Assembly (NCBI GenBank): GCA_023398375.1
Contig: JAEWSH010000128.1
Coordinates: forward strand, 61,615 to 125,614
Length of the DNA stretch: 64,000 nucleotides
Source of the DNA: Bacillota bacterium
Lineage (GTDB): Bacteria > Bacillota > Clostridia > Lachnospirales > Lachnospiraceae
Direction of reading: 5' to 3'
Shown here: one piece after another, positions 16,559 through 26,044 of the stretch
How positions within the stretch are numbered: the stretch's first letter is position 1
How the letters are laid out: the number at the start of each line of letters is the position of its first letter
The notes under the pieces: model-generated
What the model saw: the letters and a program-made list of their open reading frames with translations, nothing else
The model's database searches: none
Told to the model about the DNA's origin: nothing
Program-made: the position numbers and the translations under genes

Positions 16559-18370
16559 ATGGATGAGAAAAAGGTAATTAAAGAGCGAATTACAAAGCTG
16601 CGTACGAAAATGCAGGATATGAAAGTAGATTGGTATCTGATACCAACTGCTGATTTTCATAATTCGGAATATGTGAATGAATACTTTAAAGTAAGAGAAT
16701 TTTTTTCCGGATTTACAGGTTCCAATGGAACACTTCTGATAGGAAGAGATACTGCTGGTCTATGGACGGATGGAAGGTATTTTATACAGGCAGAACAAGA
16801 GCTTGAGGGGACAGAGATAACAGTTTTCCGAATGATGGAAGAGAGGGTTCCTACGATTCAGGAATTTTTGCAGGAACATGTGCAGGAAGGAGAACGATTA
16901 GGATTTGATGGACGTGTTGTTACCGCTACATTGGGGTTGGAGTTAGAGGAACAAATGAATAAAAAAGATGGCAGTGTAAAGTATGATGCAGATATTGCAG
17001 GACATACTTGGAAGGACAGACCTGTACTGCCGGCCAATCCCATTCTCTTATTGGATAAAATGACAGCAGGTGAATCAGTAAAGTCTAAATTACAAAAAAT
17101 AAGGAAGGAAATGGAAGACAAGAATGCGGATTGCCATATATTAAGTAAATTAGATGATATTATGTGGTTATTCAATATCAGGGGAGGAGATATCGCATGT
17201 AATCCGGTGGCGCTCTCCTATGCCATCCTATATAAAGAGAAAACGATTCTTTTTCTTCAGGAAAAGGCAGTTACAGATTCTTTGCGGGAAATGGCCAGAA
17301 AAGAGAATATTGAATTAGAATCCTATGCGAATATACTTTTCCATATAGAAAATATACATGATCAAAAAAACATACTTCTGGATATTCAGAATACAAACTA
17401 TATGGTCTATAAAACACTTTGTCAAAAGCATACGATTGTAAATGAAGTAAATCCTACAAATTTTTGGAAATCCATCAAAAATGACACAGAACAGAAAAAT
17501 ATGAGGGAAGCATATCTGAGAGACAGTGCTGCTGTAACGAAATTCATTTATTGGATAAAAAATACTGTAAAAGAAAGAAAAATAACAGAAGCAGAAGCCG
17601 CTGCTTATCTGAATTCCTTAAGGAGTGCTATACCGGGATATCTGGATCTGTCTTTTGATACAATCAGTGCTTATAAAGAAAATGCAGCTATGATGCATTA
17701 TAATGCAACAAAGGAACATGCAAAAGTATTACACCCGGAAGGAATGCTATTGGTTGATTCTGGTGGACAATATCTGGGCGGAACCACAGATGTTACAAGA
17801 ACGATTGTGTTAGGTCAGATTTCAGACAAAGAAAAGATTCATTTCACGTATGTATGTATCGGTATGCTGAATCTTTTGAATGCAAGGTTCTTATATGGTT
17901 GTACGGGCCGTAACCTGGATATACTTGCCAGAGAGCCTTTGTGGAGCATAGATACAGATTATAAGTGCGGAACGGGACACGGAATAGGATATATTCTGAA
18001 TGTACATGAAGGACCGCAGAATATCAGATGGAGGTATGCACCCAAAAGTGAAGAAACAGTTTTTGAAGAGGGTATGGTGGTCAGCAATGAACCTGGTGTC
18101 TATATTGAAAATGAATATGGAATCCGTACAGAGAACATTATGATCTGCAAAAAAGGAAATAAAAATGAGTACGGTCAATTTATGTATTTTGAAACGCTTA
18201 CCTATGTACCGATCGATGTGGAAGCGATTGAAGTTTCTCTGATGTCAGAAAATGATATTGAGAAAATTAATCGATATCATAATGAAGTATGTACGAAAAT
18301 CAGTCCGTATCTGAATGAAAACGAGTTAAAATGGTTAAGAGAAGTAACACAGCCATTGTATAAAAGGTAA
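16559..18370 (+). CDS. M24-family Xaa-Pro aminopeptidase (aminopeptidase P-like)
   Basis: A 603-residue dimetal peptidase expected to remove an N-terminal residue preceding proline. It has the long three-domain form: two creatinase-like N-terminal domains (YLIPTADFHNSEY at the start) and the pita-bread catalytic domain from about residue 320. Metal ligands are visible in order: Asp in LLVDSGGQY, Asp in GGTTDVTRT, His in GTGHGIGY, Glu in SNEPGVY and Glu in GIRTENIM. No signal peptide, so cytoplasmic. It is monocistronic and divergent from citrate synthase; a weak AGAGGTAGAAG site precedes the ATG. Confidence 0.93.
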   Translation: MDEKKVIKERITKLRTKMQDMKVDWYLIPTADFHNSEYVNEYFKVREFFSGFTGSNGTLLIGRDTAGLWTDGRYFIQAEQELEGTEITVFRMMEERVPTIQEFLQEHVQEGERLGFDGRVVTATLGLELEEQMNKKDGSVKYDADIAGHTWKDRPVLPANPILLLDKMTAGESVKSKLQKIRKEMEDKNADCHILSKLDDIMWLFNIRGGDIACNPVALSYAILYKEKTILFLQEKAVTDSLREMARKENIELESYANILFHIENIHDQKNILLDIQNTNYMVYKTLCQKHTIVNEVNPTNFWKSIKNDTEQKNMREAYLRDSAAVTKFIYWIKNTVKERKITEAEAAAYLNSLRSAIPGYLDLSFDTISAYKENAAMMHYNATKEHAKVLHPEGMLLVDSGGQYLGGTTDVTRTIVLGQISDKEKIHFTYVCIGMLNLLNARFLYGCTGRNLDILAREPLWSIDTDYKCGTGHGIGYILNVHEGPQNIRWRYAPKSEETVFEEGMVVSNEPGVYIENEYGIRTENIMICKKGNKNEYGQFMYFETLTYVPIDVEAIEVSLMSENDIEKINRYHNEVCTKISPYLNENELKWLREVTQPLYKR

Positions 18371-18425
18371 TCGTTACTTTCAATAAATTAACACAAAAAA
18401 CTGAAAAAAAAGGCAATAAGATAGC

Positions 18426-18454
18426 TTGACTTTTAAGAGGTGTTTTGAGATAAT
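18426..18454 (+). promoter_or_regulatory. Promoter of the PEP carboxykinase gene
   Basis: TTGACT and GATAAT are separated by exactly 17 bases about 115 bases before the pckA start. The leader contains a small hairpin (GTACTG with CAGTAC) near 18464-18487. Confidence 0.7.
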
Positions 18455-18567
18455 GTAACAGGTGTACTGGGAAAATAAAGCAGTACAGGGAATGTCAAAA
18501 TCCGCATACTCTATTTATTTCACAAGATGCGGTAAAAAATACACACTTATTTTAAGGAGGAAGTAAT

Positions 18568-20265
18568 ATGTCAACAAAAGCAAATTACCCGATTTCAGAG
18601 ATTGGCGCAGGAAAACCTGGTTTTTCCAAGACACGTTCAATCATCGAAGCAGCTTTCTACGGAAATAACGTAGTGAAAGTAAATACTTTGAAAGAAGCTT
18701 ATGAATTAGCAAAAAATTCACCAGGTACTGTAATAACAGATATGCCTGTTTACAGAGGAGACGAATTTGGTCTTGAAGCAGATGCAAAAGTTCTTTTATT
18801 TAATGACGGTGCTGTAACAGGACGTTATGCAGGTGCTCGCAGAATTAAGGGTGAGCCAGGTGTAGATGCTGTTAAGCTTGATAAAGTTGTTATGAATGCA
18901 GTTTATGAGACACGTTGGAAAACAATGTATCATGCAGAAGTATATATCGGCCTTGATCCTGAATTTATGGTAAAGGCACATCTTCTTATTCCAGAAGGAG
19001 AAGAAAACATTATGTACAACTGGATGTTGAACTTCCAGTACATGTCAGATGAGTATGTAAAAATGTACAAAAATTCCAAACCGGTTGGGGATGGAAAAGA
19101 AGCAGATGTTTATATCTTCTCGGATCCACAATGGGCTCCGGGAAATAATCCTGATGTTGATTACAGCTGCTTAGCTGATCCGCTTACTCTTTGCTATTTT
19201 GATACAAATCAGAACTGTGCTGCTATCCTTGGTATGAAATACTTTGGTGAGCACAAAAAAGGCACCTTGACTATGTCATGGGCAATTGCTAACAGAAATG
19301 GTTATGCTTCTTGCCACGGCGGACAAAAAGAATATTTATTAGCAGATGGAAGCAAATATGTTGCATCTGTATATGGACTTTCAGGTTCAGGAAAATCTAC
19401 ACTTACTCATGCAAAACATGGTGGAAAATATGAAATCAAAGTTCTTCATGACGATGCTTTCATTATTAACACTGACACATGTGCATCTATCGCTTTAGAG
19501 CCATCTTATTTTGATAAAACATCAGATTATCCTACAGGATGTGAAGACAATAAATATCTGATCACAGCTCAGAACTGTTCTGCTACATTGGATGATGAAG
19601 GAAAGATTCAGTTAGTAACAGAAGATATCAGAAATGGTAACGGACGTGCTATCAAATCTAAATTATGGTCACCGAACCGTGTTGATAAGATCGATGCACC
19701 GGTTAATGCTATTTTCTGGATCATGAAAGATCCTACAATTCCACCAGTAGTAAAATTAAAAGGTGCTTCTTTGGCATCTGTTATGGGTGCAACTCTTGCT
19801 ACAAAAACATCTACAGCAGAACGTGTTGCAGCTGGCACAGATTTGAATGCACTTCGTATTGTACCATATGCTAATCCATTCAGAACGTATCCATTAGCTA
19901 ATGATTATGAAAAATTCAAAAAATTAGTTGGAGATAAGAATGTAGATTGCTATATCATCAACACAGGTGATTTCATGGGCAAGAAAGTTCAGCCTAAAGA
20001 TACATTAGGTGTTTTGGAAGCTATCGTTGATGGAAAAGCATCTTTCAAACAATGGGGTCCTTTCGAAGATATCGAGATTATGGATTGGGAAGGATTTGTT
20101 CCTAATTTATCAGACAAATCTTATGCAGATCAATTAAAAGCTCGTATGCAGGATCGTGTAAATGCAGTTGAAAAATTTGCTACTGCAAAAGAAGGTTACG
20201 ATAAACTTCCAGATGATGCAGTTGCAGCTCTTAAGAAAGTTGTTGAACAAGCTAATACACTTTAA
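18568..20265 (+). CDS. pckA: Phosphoenolpyruvate carboxykinase (ATP)
   Basis: A 565-residue ATP-dependent PEP carboxykinase interconverting oxaloacetate plus ATP with PEP, CO2 and ADP. The kinase P-loop is GLSGSGKSTL (about residue 271) and the metal-binding segment is HDDAFIINTD. The more usual P-loop in the family is GLSGTGKTTL, so two threonines are serines. It starts at an ATG after AAGGAGGAAG. In fermentative gut Clostridia this enzyme often runs toward oxaloacetate, conserving ATP and feeding citrate synthase or succinate routes; direction here is inference. It has its own promoter and terminator. The codon choice, rich in highly used codons, suggests strong expression. Confidence 0.96.
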   Translation: MSTKANYPISEIGAGKPGFSKTRSIIEAAFYGNNVVKVNTLKEAYELAKNSPGTVITDMPVYRGDEFGLEADAKVLLFNDGAVTGRYAGARRIKGEPGVDAVKLDKVVMNAVYETRWKTMYHAEVYIGLDPEFMVKAHLLIPEGEENIMYNWMLNFQYMSDEYVKMYKNSKPVGDGKEADVYIFSDPQWAPGNNPDVDYSCLADPLTLCYFDTNQNCAAILGMKYFGEHKKGTLTMSWAIANRNGYASCHGGQKEYLLADGSKYVASVYGLSGSGKSTLTHAKHGGKYEIKVLHDDAFIINTDTCASIALEPSYFDKTSDYPTGCEDNKYLITAQNCSATLDDEGKIQLVTEDIRNGNGRAIKSKLWSPNRVDKIDAPVNAIFWIMKDPTIPPVVKLKGASLASVMGATLATKTSTAERVAAGTDLNALRIVPYANPFRTYPLANDYEKFKKLVGDKNVDCYIINTGDFMGKKVQPKDTLGVLEAIVDGKASFKQWGPFEDIEIMDWEGFVPNLSDKSYADQLKARMQDRVNAVEKFATAKEGYDKLPDDAVAALKKVVEQANTL

Positions 20266-20289
20266 TCATCTTGTTTAAATACTAACAGG

Positions 20290-20318
20290 ACAGCGGTAGA
20301 GAAATCTGCCGCTGTTTT
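20290..20318 (+). terminator. Terminator of pckA
   Basis: An 11-base-pair stem (arms 20290-20300 and 20305-20315, one G-U pair) with a GAAA loop is followed by a short T-run, 24 bases after the pckA stop. Confidence 0.85.
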
Positions 20319-20338
20319 AAATTATAGGAAAATATAAA

Positions 20339-21784
20339 ATGGATAAAAACAGTATGCTAAAAAATAAATTTCATCGATTTGCTTTATCAGAAGAAATTAT
20401 AAGTGCACTTTCTGTCTTAGGGTATCAAGAACCGACCGAAATACAGGAAGAAGTGATACCATTTGCATTACAATACCGAGATATCGTAGCAAAATCGCAG
20501 ACAGGAAGTGGAAAAACAGCAGCTTTTGCAATTCCTATCTGTGAGCTGGTGAGCTGGGAAGAACATGCTCCACAGGCTCTTATACTGGAACCTACAAGAG
20601 AATTGGCAGTGCAGGTGAAAGAAGAAATCTTCAATATTGGAAGATATAAAAGAATAAAAGTTCCCGTGGTATTTGGTGGATTGCCAGTTGATAAGCAGGC
20701 ATTGACATTAAAGCAAAAGTCTCATATTGTGGTTGGAACACCAGGACGTATTATGGATCATATAAGAAAAGAAAATTTAAACCTTTCCAATGTTAGATTT
20801 CTTGTGATAGACGAAGCAGATCTGATGCTGGATATGGGATTTTTTGACGAAGTGAAAGAAATAATGGAATCGTTACAGGATAAATGCGTTAAGATGCTTT
20901 TTTCAGCTACGCTTGGAGAACATCTGTCTGCACTAATTGAAGCTTATATGCATAATCCGGTTCAAATTTTACGTGAAACTGATAAACAGACAGCGGAACA
21001 AGTAAGGCAGGAATATGTTAAAGTTGAAAAAGAAGATAAGTATAAATTATTTTTAAAAATTCTTATGAACGAAAATCCTAATAACTGTATTATTTTTTGT
21101 GCGACCAGAGAAATGGCAAATACATTATTCCAAAAATTAAAGAGAAATAAGATACGGTGCGGAGTACTACATGGTGAATTGGAACAAAAGGAACGATTAC
21201 AGACGATAGATGATTTTAGAAATGGTAAGTTTCATTATCTGATAGCAACAGATGTTGCGGCCAGAGGAGTTGACTTTTCGGGAATTACACATGTGTTTAA
21301 TTATGATTTTCCAACAGGTAAAGAGACCTATGTTCATCGAATAGGAAGAACAGGGAGAAATGGTGCTTTTGGAATAGCGATCAGCATGATACAACCGGAC
21401 GAGAAAAGAATGCAAACTAATGTTGAGGCTTTTACTGGTCAGGAAATTCATCTTTATGATAAGGAAATTGTGGATGAAACGCCTTTTTGGGAAAGACAAA
21501 AAGAAAAAGTTATCATACAAAAGAGAAAAGGTGCAAAGTTTCAAAAAACGATTACAAAGTTATCCATTGGAGGTGGAAAGAAATCTAAAATGCGTGCAGG
21601 TGATATTGTTGGAACCATATGCAGTATAGAAGGAATGACAGATCGGGATATCGGGATTATAGATATTAGGGATAGCCTGACTTATGTTGAAATTTTAAAT
21701 GGAAAAGGACAGATGGTAGTTAAGATTTTACAAGAGAAGCCAATCAAAGGGAAGTTAAGGAAAGTAAGAATTACCAAAGGATAA
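20339..21784 (+). CDS. DEAD-box RNA helicase with DbpA-type RNA-binding domain
   Basis: A 481-residue ATP-dependent RNA helicase. Motifs in order: Q-motif GYQEPTEIQ, Walker A SQTGSGKT, PTRELA, TPGR, DEAD in IDEADLMLD, SAT, and HRIGRTGRNG. The last 70 residues (KMRAGDIVGTICSIEG onwards) match the DbpA C-terminal RNA-binding domain, which targets 23S rRNA hairpin 92 in DbpA/YxiN proteins. A role in large-subunit ribosome assembly is therefore likely. AGGAAAAT precedes the ATG. The gene lies 74 bases after pckA and has its own context; a non-coding RNA gene follows. Confidence 0.93.
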   Translation: MDKNSMLKNKFHRFALSEEIISALSVLGYQEPTEIQEEVIPFALQYRDIVAKSQTGSGKTAAFAIPICELVSWEEHAPQALILEPTRELAVQVKEEIFNIGRYKRIKVPVVFGGLPVDKQALTLKQKSHIVVGTPGRIMDHIRKENLNLSNVRFLVIDEADLMLDMGFFDEVKEIMESLQDKCVKMLFSATLGEHLSALIEAYMHNPVQILRETDKQTAEQVRQEYVKVEKEDKYKLFLKILMNENPNNCIIFCATREMANTLFQKLKRNKIRCGVLHGELEQKERLQTIDDFRNGKFHYLIATDVAARGVDFSGITHVFNYDFPTGKETYVHRIGRTGRNGAFGIAISMIQPDEKRMQTNVEAFTGQEIHLYDKEIVDETPFWERQKEKVIIQKRKGAKFQKTITKLSIGGGKKSKMRAGDIVGTICSIEGMTDRDIGIIDIRDSLTYVEILNGKGQMVVKILQEKPIKGKLRKVRITKG

Positions 21785-21802
21785 GATTGTGCAAGAAGCG
21801 CG

Positions 21803-21825
21803 AAATGATACATTGTATCATTTCT
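21803..21825. other. Short hairpin after the helicase gene
   Basis: A 10-base-pair perfect stem (GAAATGATAC with GTATCATTTC) has a three-base loop. The following sequence has no long T-run, so it may be a weak terminator of the helicase gene. Confidence 0.5.
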
Positions 21826-21907
21826 GTGCATCATTTGTTGCTATGAAGCCGTAGGCTGAATAGTAACGTTTACCAAGATATGTTATCGAAAGAATTGCAC
21901 CAAAGGG

Positions 21908-21936
21908 TTGTAAAAATAAATGCAATTGGATATAAT
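21908..21936 (+). promoter_or_regulatory. Promoter of the probable 6S RNA gene
   Basis: TTGTAA and a perfect TATAAT are separated by 17 bases. A transcript would start near 21944, exactly before the structured RNA and with no open reading frame that looks protein-like downstream before the terminator. Confidence 0.75.
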
Positions 21937-21943
21937 ATAAATA

Positions 21944-22180
21944 ACCTGAAATGAACGATAATTCTTGTTGTTTTGAACCTACAGTTACTTTAAACGGGAT
22001 TCCTACATCGCCTTATGGATGTCAAGCCCTCATTATGCCGGGGAAGGCAGAAGTATTGGTTGCGGTCACCCACCTAGCATTAGCTAGGAGTCAAAAGACA
22101 AGGACCGTCATTTTGGGGAATAAACCAAAAGAATTTTTTGGTAGTACAAAAGAAAAAAGCAGCCGAAAGGCTGCTTTTTT
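21944..22180 (+). ncRNA. ssrS: Probable 6S RNA
   Basis: A stand-alone non-coding transcription unit: a good promoter, about 170 bases of structured sequence and a strong terminator. The ends pair: CTTGT and TTTTGA near 21965-21976 with TCAAAA and ACAAG near 22091-22102. The interior holds a large unpaired region, hairpins ACATC/GATGT and CCTAGC/GCTAGG, and a GC-rich segment GGTTGCGGTCACCCACC. A long closing stem around a central bubble is the 6S arrangement. 6S RNA binds sigma-A RNA polymerase and modulates transcription in stationary phase. The family call rests on architecture and a recollection of clostridial 6S sequences, not an alignment. The open frame through it is not protein-like. 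Confidence 0.65.
22153..22180 (+). terminator. Terminator of the probable 6S RNA gene
   Basis: A perfect 12-base-pair stem (AAAAAAGCAGCC with GGCTGCTTTTTT) has a GAAA loop, ending in a T-run. Confidence 0.95.
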
Positions 22181-22189
22181 CTATGATGT

Positions 22190-22230
22190 ACGCGAGTAAT
22201 GAGAAAAAATGCTCTGCTAAAAAGCATTTG
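22190..22230. repeat. Post-terminator stem-loop repeat, copy A
   Basis: The sequence GCGAGTAATGAG followed by an AATGCT/AGCATT stem starts 10 bases after the 6S terminator. Closely similar units follow the terminators of the pheS and leuS T-box leaders (25955 and 42420). A further partial unit, GCGCAAGTAATGAG, lies at 22279-22292. Confidence 0.7.
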
Positions 22231-22335
22231 ACGAATACCGCTATAACGTGAGAAGCGGCTTGCCGATTTATCTTGTTTGCGCAAGTAATGAGCCAAGGTT
22301 GTATTGCTAATAAATGAAGTAAATTATGAGGGCCT

Positions 22336-24687
22336 ATGGAAAAATCAAAAAGATTATACATGAAGTTAAGTATGATAATAATTGGTATCCTGATACTGAT
22401 TCTTATCGTATTGGGAGAACTAAGAAATGCATCCTTACATAGGATAGAGAAAGAATATATTCCGGTCGCAGATGTAAAAATACTACTAACTGAATTAAAA
22501 GAAAGTGAGAAAAACGAAATAGAAAAAATTCTGGAATCAGATAGTCAATATCTTTCATACGATACCTATCTGGCAGTTATAAGATATGTAGACAGTGACA
22601 ATCATTTGGCCGATATAGGGAATACAGAGTATGAGGATACCTATGTAGAAAAAGAAATCTGGTATGATATGTATGATAAATTACTTGAATTTTATAATAC
22701 TGAAGATAATATTCAAAAAAAGATAATTATGATAATCGCGAAAGGAAAAGCGGTAGAAAAAGAAGACGGAAGCGTTCTGGATGATAATATTTTATTTTCT
22801 TTAGATGGAATAGAATATAAAGATGAGAACCAGTTATGTGGTGATGATTATAATCATCCAATGCAGGTGTATTTAAGTGAGGAACGCTTGCTTGCAATCA
22901 GAAGCAAACAAATAGATGCCTATAAAGATTTAGAATCATCTGCAAATGATAACGATTCTATCTATGAAGAAAATGATGACTATAAATTTGAAAAAAAAGA
23001 TAATAGAATAACATTATACAATGTATGGATAAAAAACGCAGAAAATGCGGAACTCTCTTTTTTTTATAAGCAGCATATCATTCGCATGGAAGGAACCGGA
23101 GAAACCGAACAGATTGCAGATATTCAGATTCAAGATGGAAAAATTGTTGCATGTAAAATAAAAAATGAAAAAGTAAGCGGAAAGGTAATTCGGATTGACA
23201 AGGATTCAATGACACTTGTTCTAGAAGGAAAAGACAGTATTCCAATGTCTTCAAAAATGAATACATATAAAGTATATGGAGTATTACAGGAAAAAACAAT
23301 TTCAGATATTTTGATTGGTTATCAATTCACGGATTTTGTTATGGAAGGTGGGAAAATATGTGCGGCGCTTATTACAAAAGATGGAAATATGCAAAATATA
23401 AGAGTATTACTGTGTAATACTGAGTATAAAGGAATCTTTCATAATACAGTAACGTTGACAGCAGATTCGGAGTATGAAGTCAGATATAAAGAGGAGAACA
23501 AGATTTATAAATCTTCTGAAATATTACAAATTGAGGATTTAGCATTGCAGAATGGAGAAAGAATCTACGTGAGTCCCATGGCTTTGTCTGCAAGAATAAA
23601 GATTCCTAGTATTAAGAGGGCAATGGGAACACCTGAATATAGAGGCACTTTGGAGATCGAGAAAAGAGAAGAAGGCTATGTCATAACAAATGAACTCTTA
23701 TTAGAAGAATATTTGTATGCAGTTGTACCAAGTGAAATGCCGGCATCGTACCCGGAAGAAGCTTTGCGTGCACAGGCTATATGCGCAAGAACATATGCAT
23801 ATAAATCGATGATGCATGCGGGACTTTCTGAATATGGTGCACACGTAGATGATAGTACGAATTACCAAGTATATCACAATATAAAGGAAGAAGCAGCAAC
23901 AACAGATGCCGTAAATGCTACAAAAGGAGAAATCCTGCGTTTTGGGGAAGAATTAGTAGGCGCCTATTATTATTCTACTTCATGTGGATACGGAACAAAT
24001 GCCTGTGTATGGAGTGGAAATGAAAAATCAGATTTTCCATATTTACAGGCGAAACATATAAATAGTGATGAGCAGCAAATAAATGAAAATCTGTTTACGG
24101 AGGAGGCTTTTGAATCCTATATTACAACGACAAATGATGCTGATTTTGAAAGCGATGAAAGCTGGTATCGATGGAAATATACGATTGAAAAACTGGATCC
24201 AAAAACGATATTGAAGAGATTAAAAGAAAGGTATCAAGCTAACCCGTCGCTGATCTTGACAAAAAAGAAGGAAGATACTTATGAAAGTAAGGACATTGAT
24301 AATCTGGGAGATATTAGTAATATCTATGTAAGCTCTCGAAACGAAGGCGGCGTTATCAATGAACTTGTGATTGAGGGAAGCAAATGCTCGATTAAGGTGA
24401 TAACAGAATATAATATCAGGTATGTATTATCCGATGGAATTACAAAAGTAATAAAACAAGACCAAAGTGAAAGCGGCCCTTCAATGCTGTTACCAAGTGC
24501 ATTTGCAATCATACAGCCCAGTATGGACAAAAATAAGGTTGTAGGGTATTCTGTTATTGGTGGAGGATATGGTCATGGAGTAGGAATGTCACAAAATGCA
24601 GCAAAAGACATGGCTATGACAGGCTATACCTGCAAAGATATTGTTAACTTTTTCTATGAAGGAAGCCAAATTTCCGCAATATATTAA
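22336..24687 (+). CDS. Membrane-anchored SpoIID/LytB-domain protein
   Basis: A 783-residue protein with a single N-terminal transmembrane anchor (about residues 10-30). A long variable extracytoplasmic region of about 400 residues follows. The C-terminal SpoIID/LytB domain (about residues 430-783) has LLLEEYLYAVVPSEMPAS, EALRAQAICARTYA and the final GGGYGHGVGMSQNAAK. SpoIID-type enzymes are lytic transglycosylases acting on peptidoglycan during engulfment. This protein is much longer than SpoIID (about 340), so it may be a vegetative or envelope paralogue. Translation follows a weak GAGGGCCT site. A YihY-family membrane gene starts 19 bases downstream, suggesting co-transcription. Confidence 0.85.
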   Translation: MEKSKRLYMKLSMIIIGILILILIVLGELRNASLHRIEKEYIPVADVKILLTELKESEKNEIEKILESDSQYLSYDTYLAVIRYVDSDNHLADIGNTEYEDTYVEKEIWYDMYDKLLEFYNTEDNIQKKIIMIIAKGKAVEKEDGSVLDDNILFSLDGIEYKDENQLCGDDYNHPMQVYLSEERLLAIRSKQIDAYKDLESSANDNDSIYEENDDYKFEKKDNRITLYNVWIKNAENAELSFFYKQHIIRMEGTGETEQIADIQIQDGKIVACKIKNEKVSGKVIRIDKDSMTLVLEGKDSIPMSSKMNTYKVYGVLQEKTISDILIGYQFTDFVMEGGKICAALITKDGNMQNIRVLLCNTEYKGIFHNTVTLTADSEYEVRYKEENKIYKSSEILQIEDLALQNGERIYVSPMALSARIKIPSIKRAMGTPEYRGTLEIEKREEGYVITNELLLEEYLYAVVPSEMPASYPEEALRAQAICARTYAYKSMMHAGLSEYGAHVDDSTNYQVYHNIKEEAATTDAVNATKGEILRFGEELVGAYYYSTSCGYGTNACVWSGNEKSDFPYLQAKHINSDEQQINENLFTEEAFESYITTTNDADFESDESWYRWKYTIEKLDPKTILKRLKERYQANPSLILTKKKEDTYESKDIDNLGDISNIYVSSRNEGGVINELVIEGSKCSIKVITEYNIRYVLSDGITKVIKQDQSESGPSMLLPSAFAIIQPSMDKNKVVGYSVIGGGYGHGVGMSQNAAKDMAMTGYTCKDIVNFFYEGSQISAIY

Positions 24688-24706
24688 AAAGTAAAGGGAT
24701 GATAGA

Positions 24707-25558
24707 ATGTATGGTTTATATAATAGTATAAATATTTTTGTGAAAGAAATAAACAAGAATAATATCAGTGCGCTTGCTTCAAGCGCAGCTTACTTTTTAT
24801 TTCTATCATTAATTCCAATTTTAATGTTGATTTGTTCCATTATACCTTATACACCCGTGACAGAAGCTGATTTGATGAATGTGCTGAGTCAGCTGCTCCC
24901 GAATACAATCGCACCACTTATTATTAGTATTATAGAAGAGGTATACGATAAATCGCCGACGGCAATATCAATTTCGGCACTGATCACATTGTGGTCAGCA
25001 GCAAAGGGAATCCTGGCGATCAAAAGCGGAATTAATTTGGTAAATAATGTGGAAGAAACAAGAAATTATATTTTACTTCGGATACAGGCGGCTTTTTATA
25101 CAGTAATCATGTTAGGTATCGTTGTATTTTTCTTGTTTGTTATGGTATTTGGTAATGTGATTGCCGATTTCATATCTTCCAACTTACCGGACCTATCAAA
25201 TTTCTGGCAGTTCAGTATGCACTTTCGTTTTTTATATGTGTGGTTTTTTCTATCCTTTCTATTTGCCTGTCTGTATTCTTGGCTGCCAAACAGAAAGTTG
25301 AAATTCCGCTCACAAATACCAGGTGCGTTATTTAGTAGTATTGTATGGTCGGCATTTACCTGGTTTTTCTCTCTGTATGCCGAAAACTTTAATACTTTCA
25401 GTATCTATGGAAGCTTGGCTACAATTATCTTTGTCATGTTATGGCTCTATGTTTGTATGTATATCCTGCTGATAGGAGCAGAAGTAAATCAACATATTTT
25501 TCCGGCAGTCCAATATTATCTAAATGCAAAGAGAAATAATAACAGAAAGAGATTATGA
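24707..25558 (+). CDS. YihY/BrkB-family integral membrane protein
   Basis: A 283-residue protein with about six transmembrane spans. Family signatures are SALASSAAYFLFLSLIPIL near residue 20, the LWSAAKG segment and the late SIYGSLATIIFVMLWLY. The family was once called ribonuclease BN, which is now known to be a different protein; its function is not established. AAAGGGATGATAG precedes the ATG. It is probably co-transcribed with the upstream SpoIID-domain gene, which hints at an envelope role. No terminator with a clear T-run separates it from the pheS leader promoter. Confidence 0.88.
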   Translation: MYGLYNSINIFVKEINKNNISALASSAAYFLFLSLIPILMLICSIIPYTPVTEADLMNVLSQLLPNTIAPLIISIIEEVYDKSPTAISISALITLWSAAKGILAIKSGINLVNNVEETRNYILLRIQAAFYTVIMLGIVVFFLFVMVFGNVIADFISSNLPDLSNFWQFSMHFRFLYVWFFLSFLFACLYSWLPNRKLKFRSQIPGALFSSIVWSAFTWFFSLYAENFNTFSIYGSLATIIFVMLWLYVCMYILLIGAEVNQHIFPAVQYYLNAKRNNNRKRL

Positions 25559-25590
25559 CATCAATTGTGAACATAATACTTAAATTATTC

Positions 25591-25619
25591 TTGACAAGTT
25601 CAAAAAAGTTACATATTAT
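25591..25619 (+). promoter_or_regulatory. Promoter of the pheST T-box leader
   Basis: A perfect TTGACA and TATTAT are separated by exactly 17 bases; transcription would begin near 25626. Confidence 0.85.
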
Positions 25620-25625
25620 TAGATA

Positions 25626-25954
25626 TAGTTAAAACAAGATGGAAGTTAAGGCGTTTCACTTGTTATGAATAAATGATTGACGATGAAGGTGTCAGTAGAA
25701 TTACATTTTCTTTCAGAGAGAGGAAGTCACCGGCTGTAAGCTTCCTTAAGTTCAAATGTAAGTTGAATTTCCCACTGGAGTTTTTTATCAGAAGAATATT
25801 GAGAAATCTATGATGCTATAGAAACGCAGTATTTGTGTAGGATAAAACGTTGAGCACGTTACGCTTTCAAGAGCCTGTTTGTTTTGTGCAGGAATCTGGG
25901 TGGTACCGCGGAGAAATTCGTCCCTTGTGTCTATAAGACACAGGGGATTTTTTT
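25626..25954 (+). promoter_or_regulatory. T-box leader (phenylalanine) of pheST
   Basis: A tRNA-sensing leader. The T-box sequence TGGGTGGTACCGCGG is at 25897-25911, and the terminator at 25921-25954 competes with the antiterminator containing it. The upstream 200 bases fold into a long Stem I with a distal GGAAG/CTTCC stem. A TTC triplet at 25769-25771 is in a reasonable position for a phenylalanine specifier, but the exact specifier loop was not modelled. Uncharged tRNA-Phe would promote read-through into pheS. The leader does not end at pheS: a repeat unit lies between terminator and gene. Confidence 0.92.
25921..25954 (+). terminator. T-box terminator before pheS
   Basis: An 11-base-pair stem with one G-U pair (arms 25921-25931 and 25937-25947) has a five-base loop and is followed by seven T residues. 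Confidence 0.9.
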
Positions 25955-25998
25955 ACGCGAGTAATGAGGAAAATGTTCTCATGGCAGAGCATTTTCCA
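25955..25998. repeat. Post-terminator stem-loop repeat, copy B
   Basis: GCGAGTAATGAG is followed by a 10-base-pair stem (AAAATGTTCT with AGAGCATTTT, one G-U pair), directly after the T-run of the pheS T-box terminator. Same unit as at 22190 and 42420. Confidence 0.7.
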
Positions 25999-26044
25999 CC
26001 CTATTTTTATAGTTAAAAAATTAGTAGGTAGGAAGGAATTTATG

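Noticed and set aside
21951..22199. 82-residue plus-strand open frame
   Set aside because: It spans the structured RNA and its terminator hairpin, has no ribosome binding site and its composition is not protein-like; the RNA interpretation explains the conserved stems.
25964..26044. N-terminal extension of PheS
   Set aside because: It translates the post-terminator repeat; the family start and ribosome binding site are at 26045.
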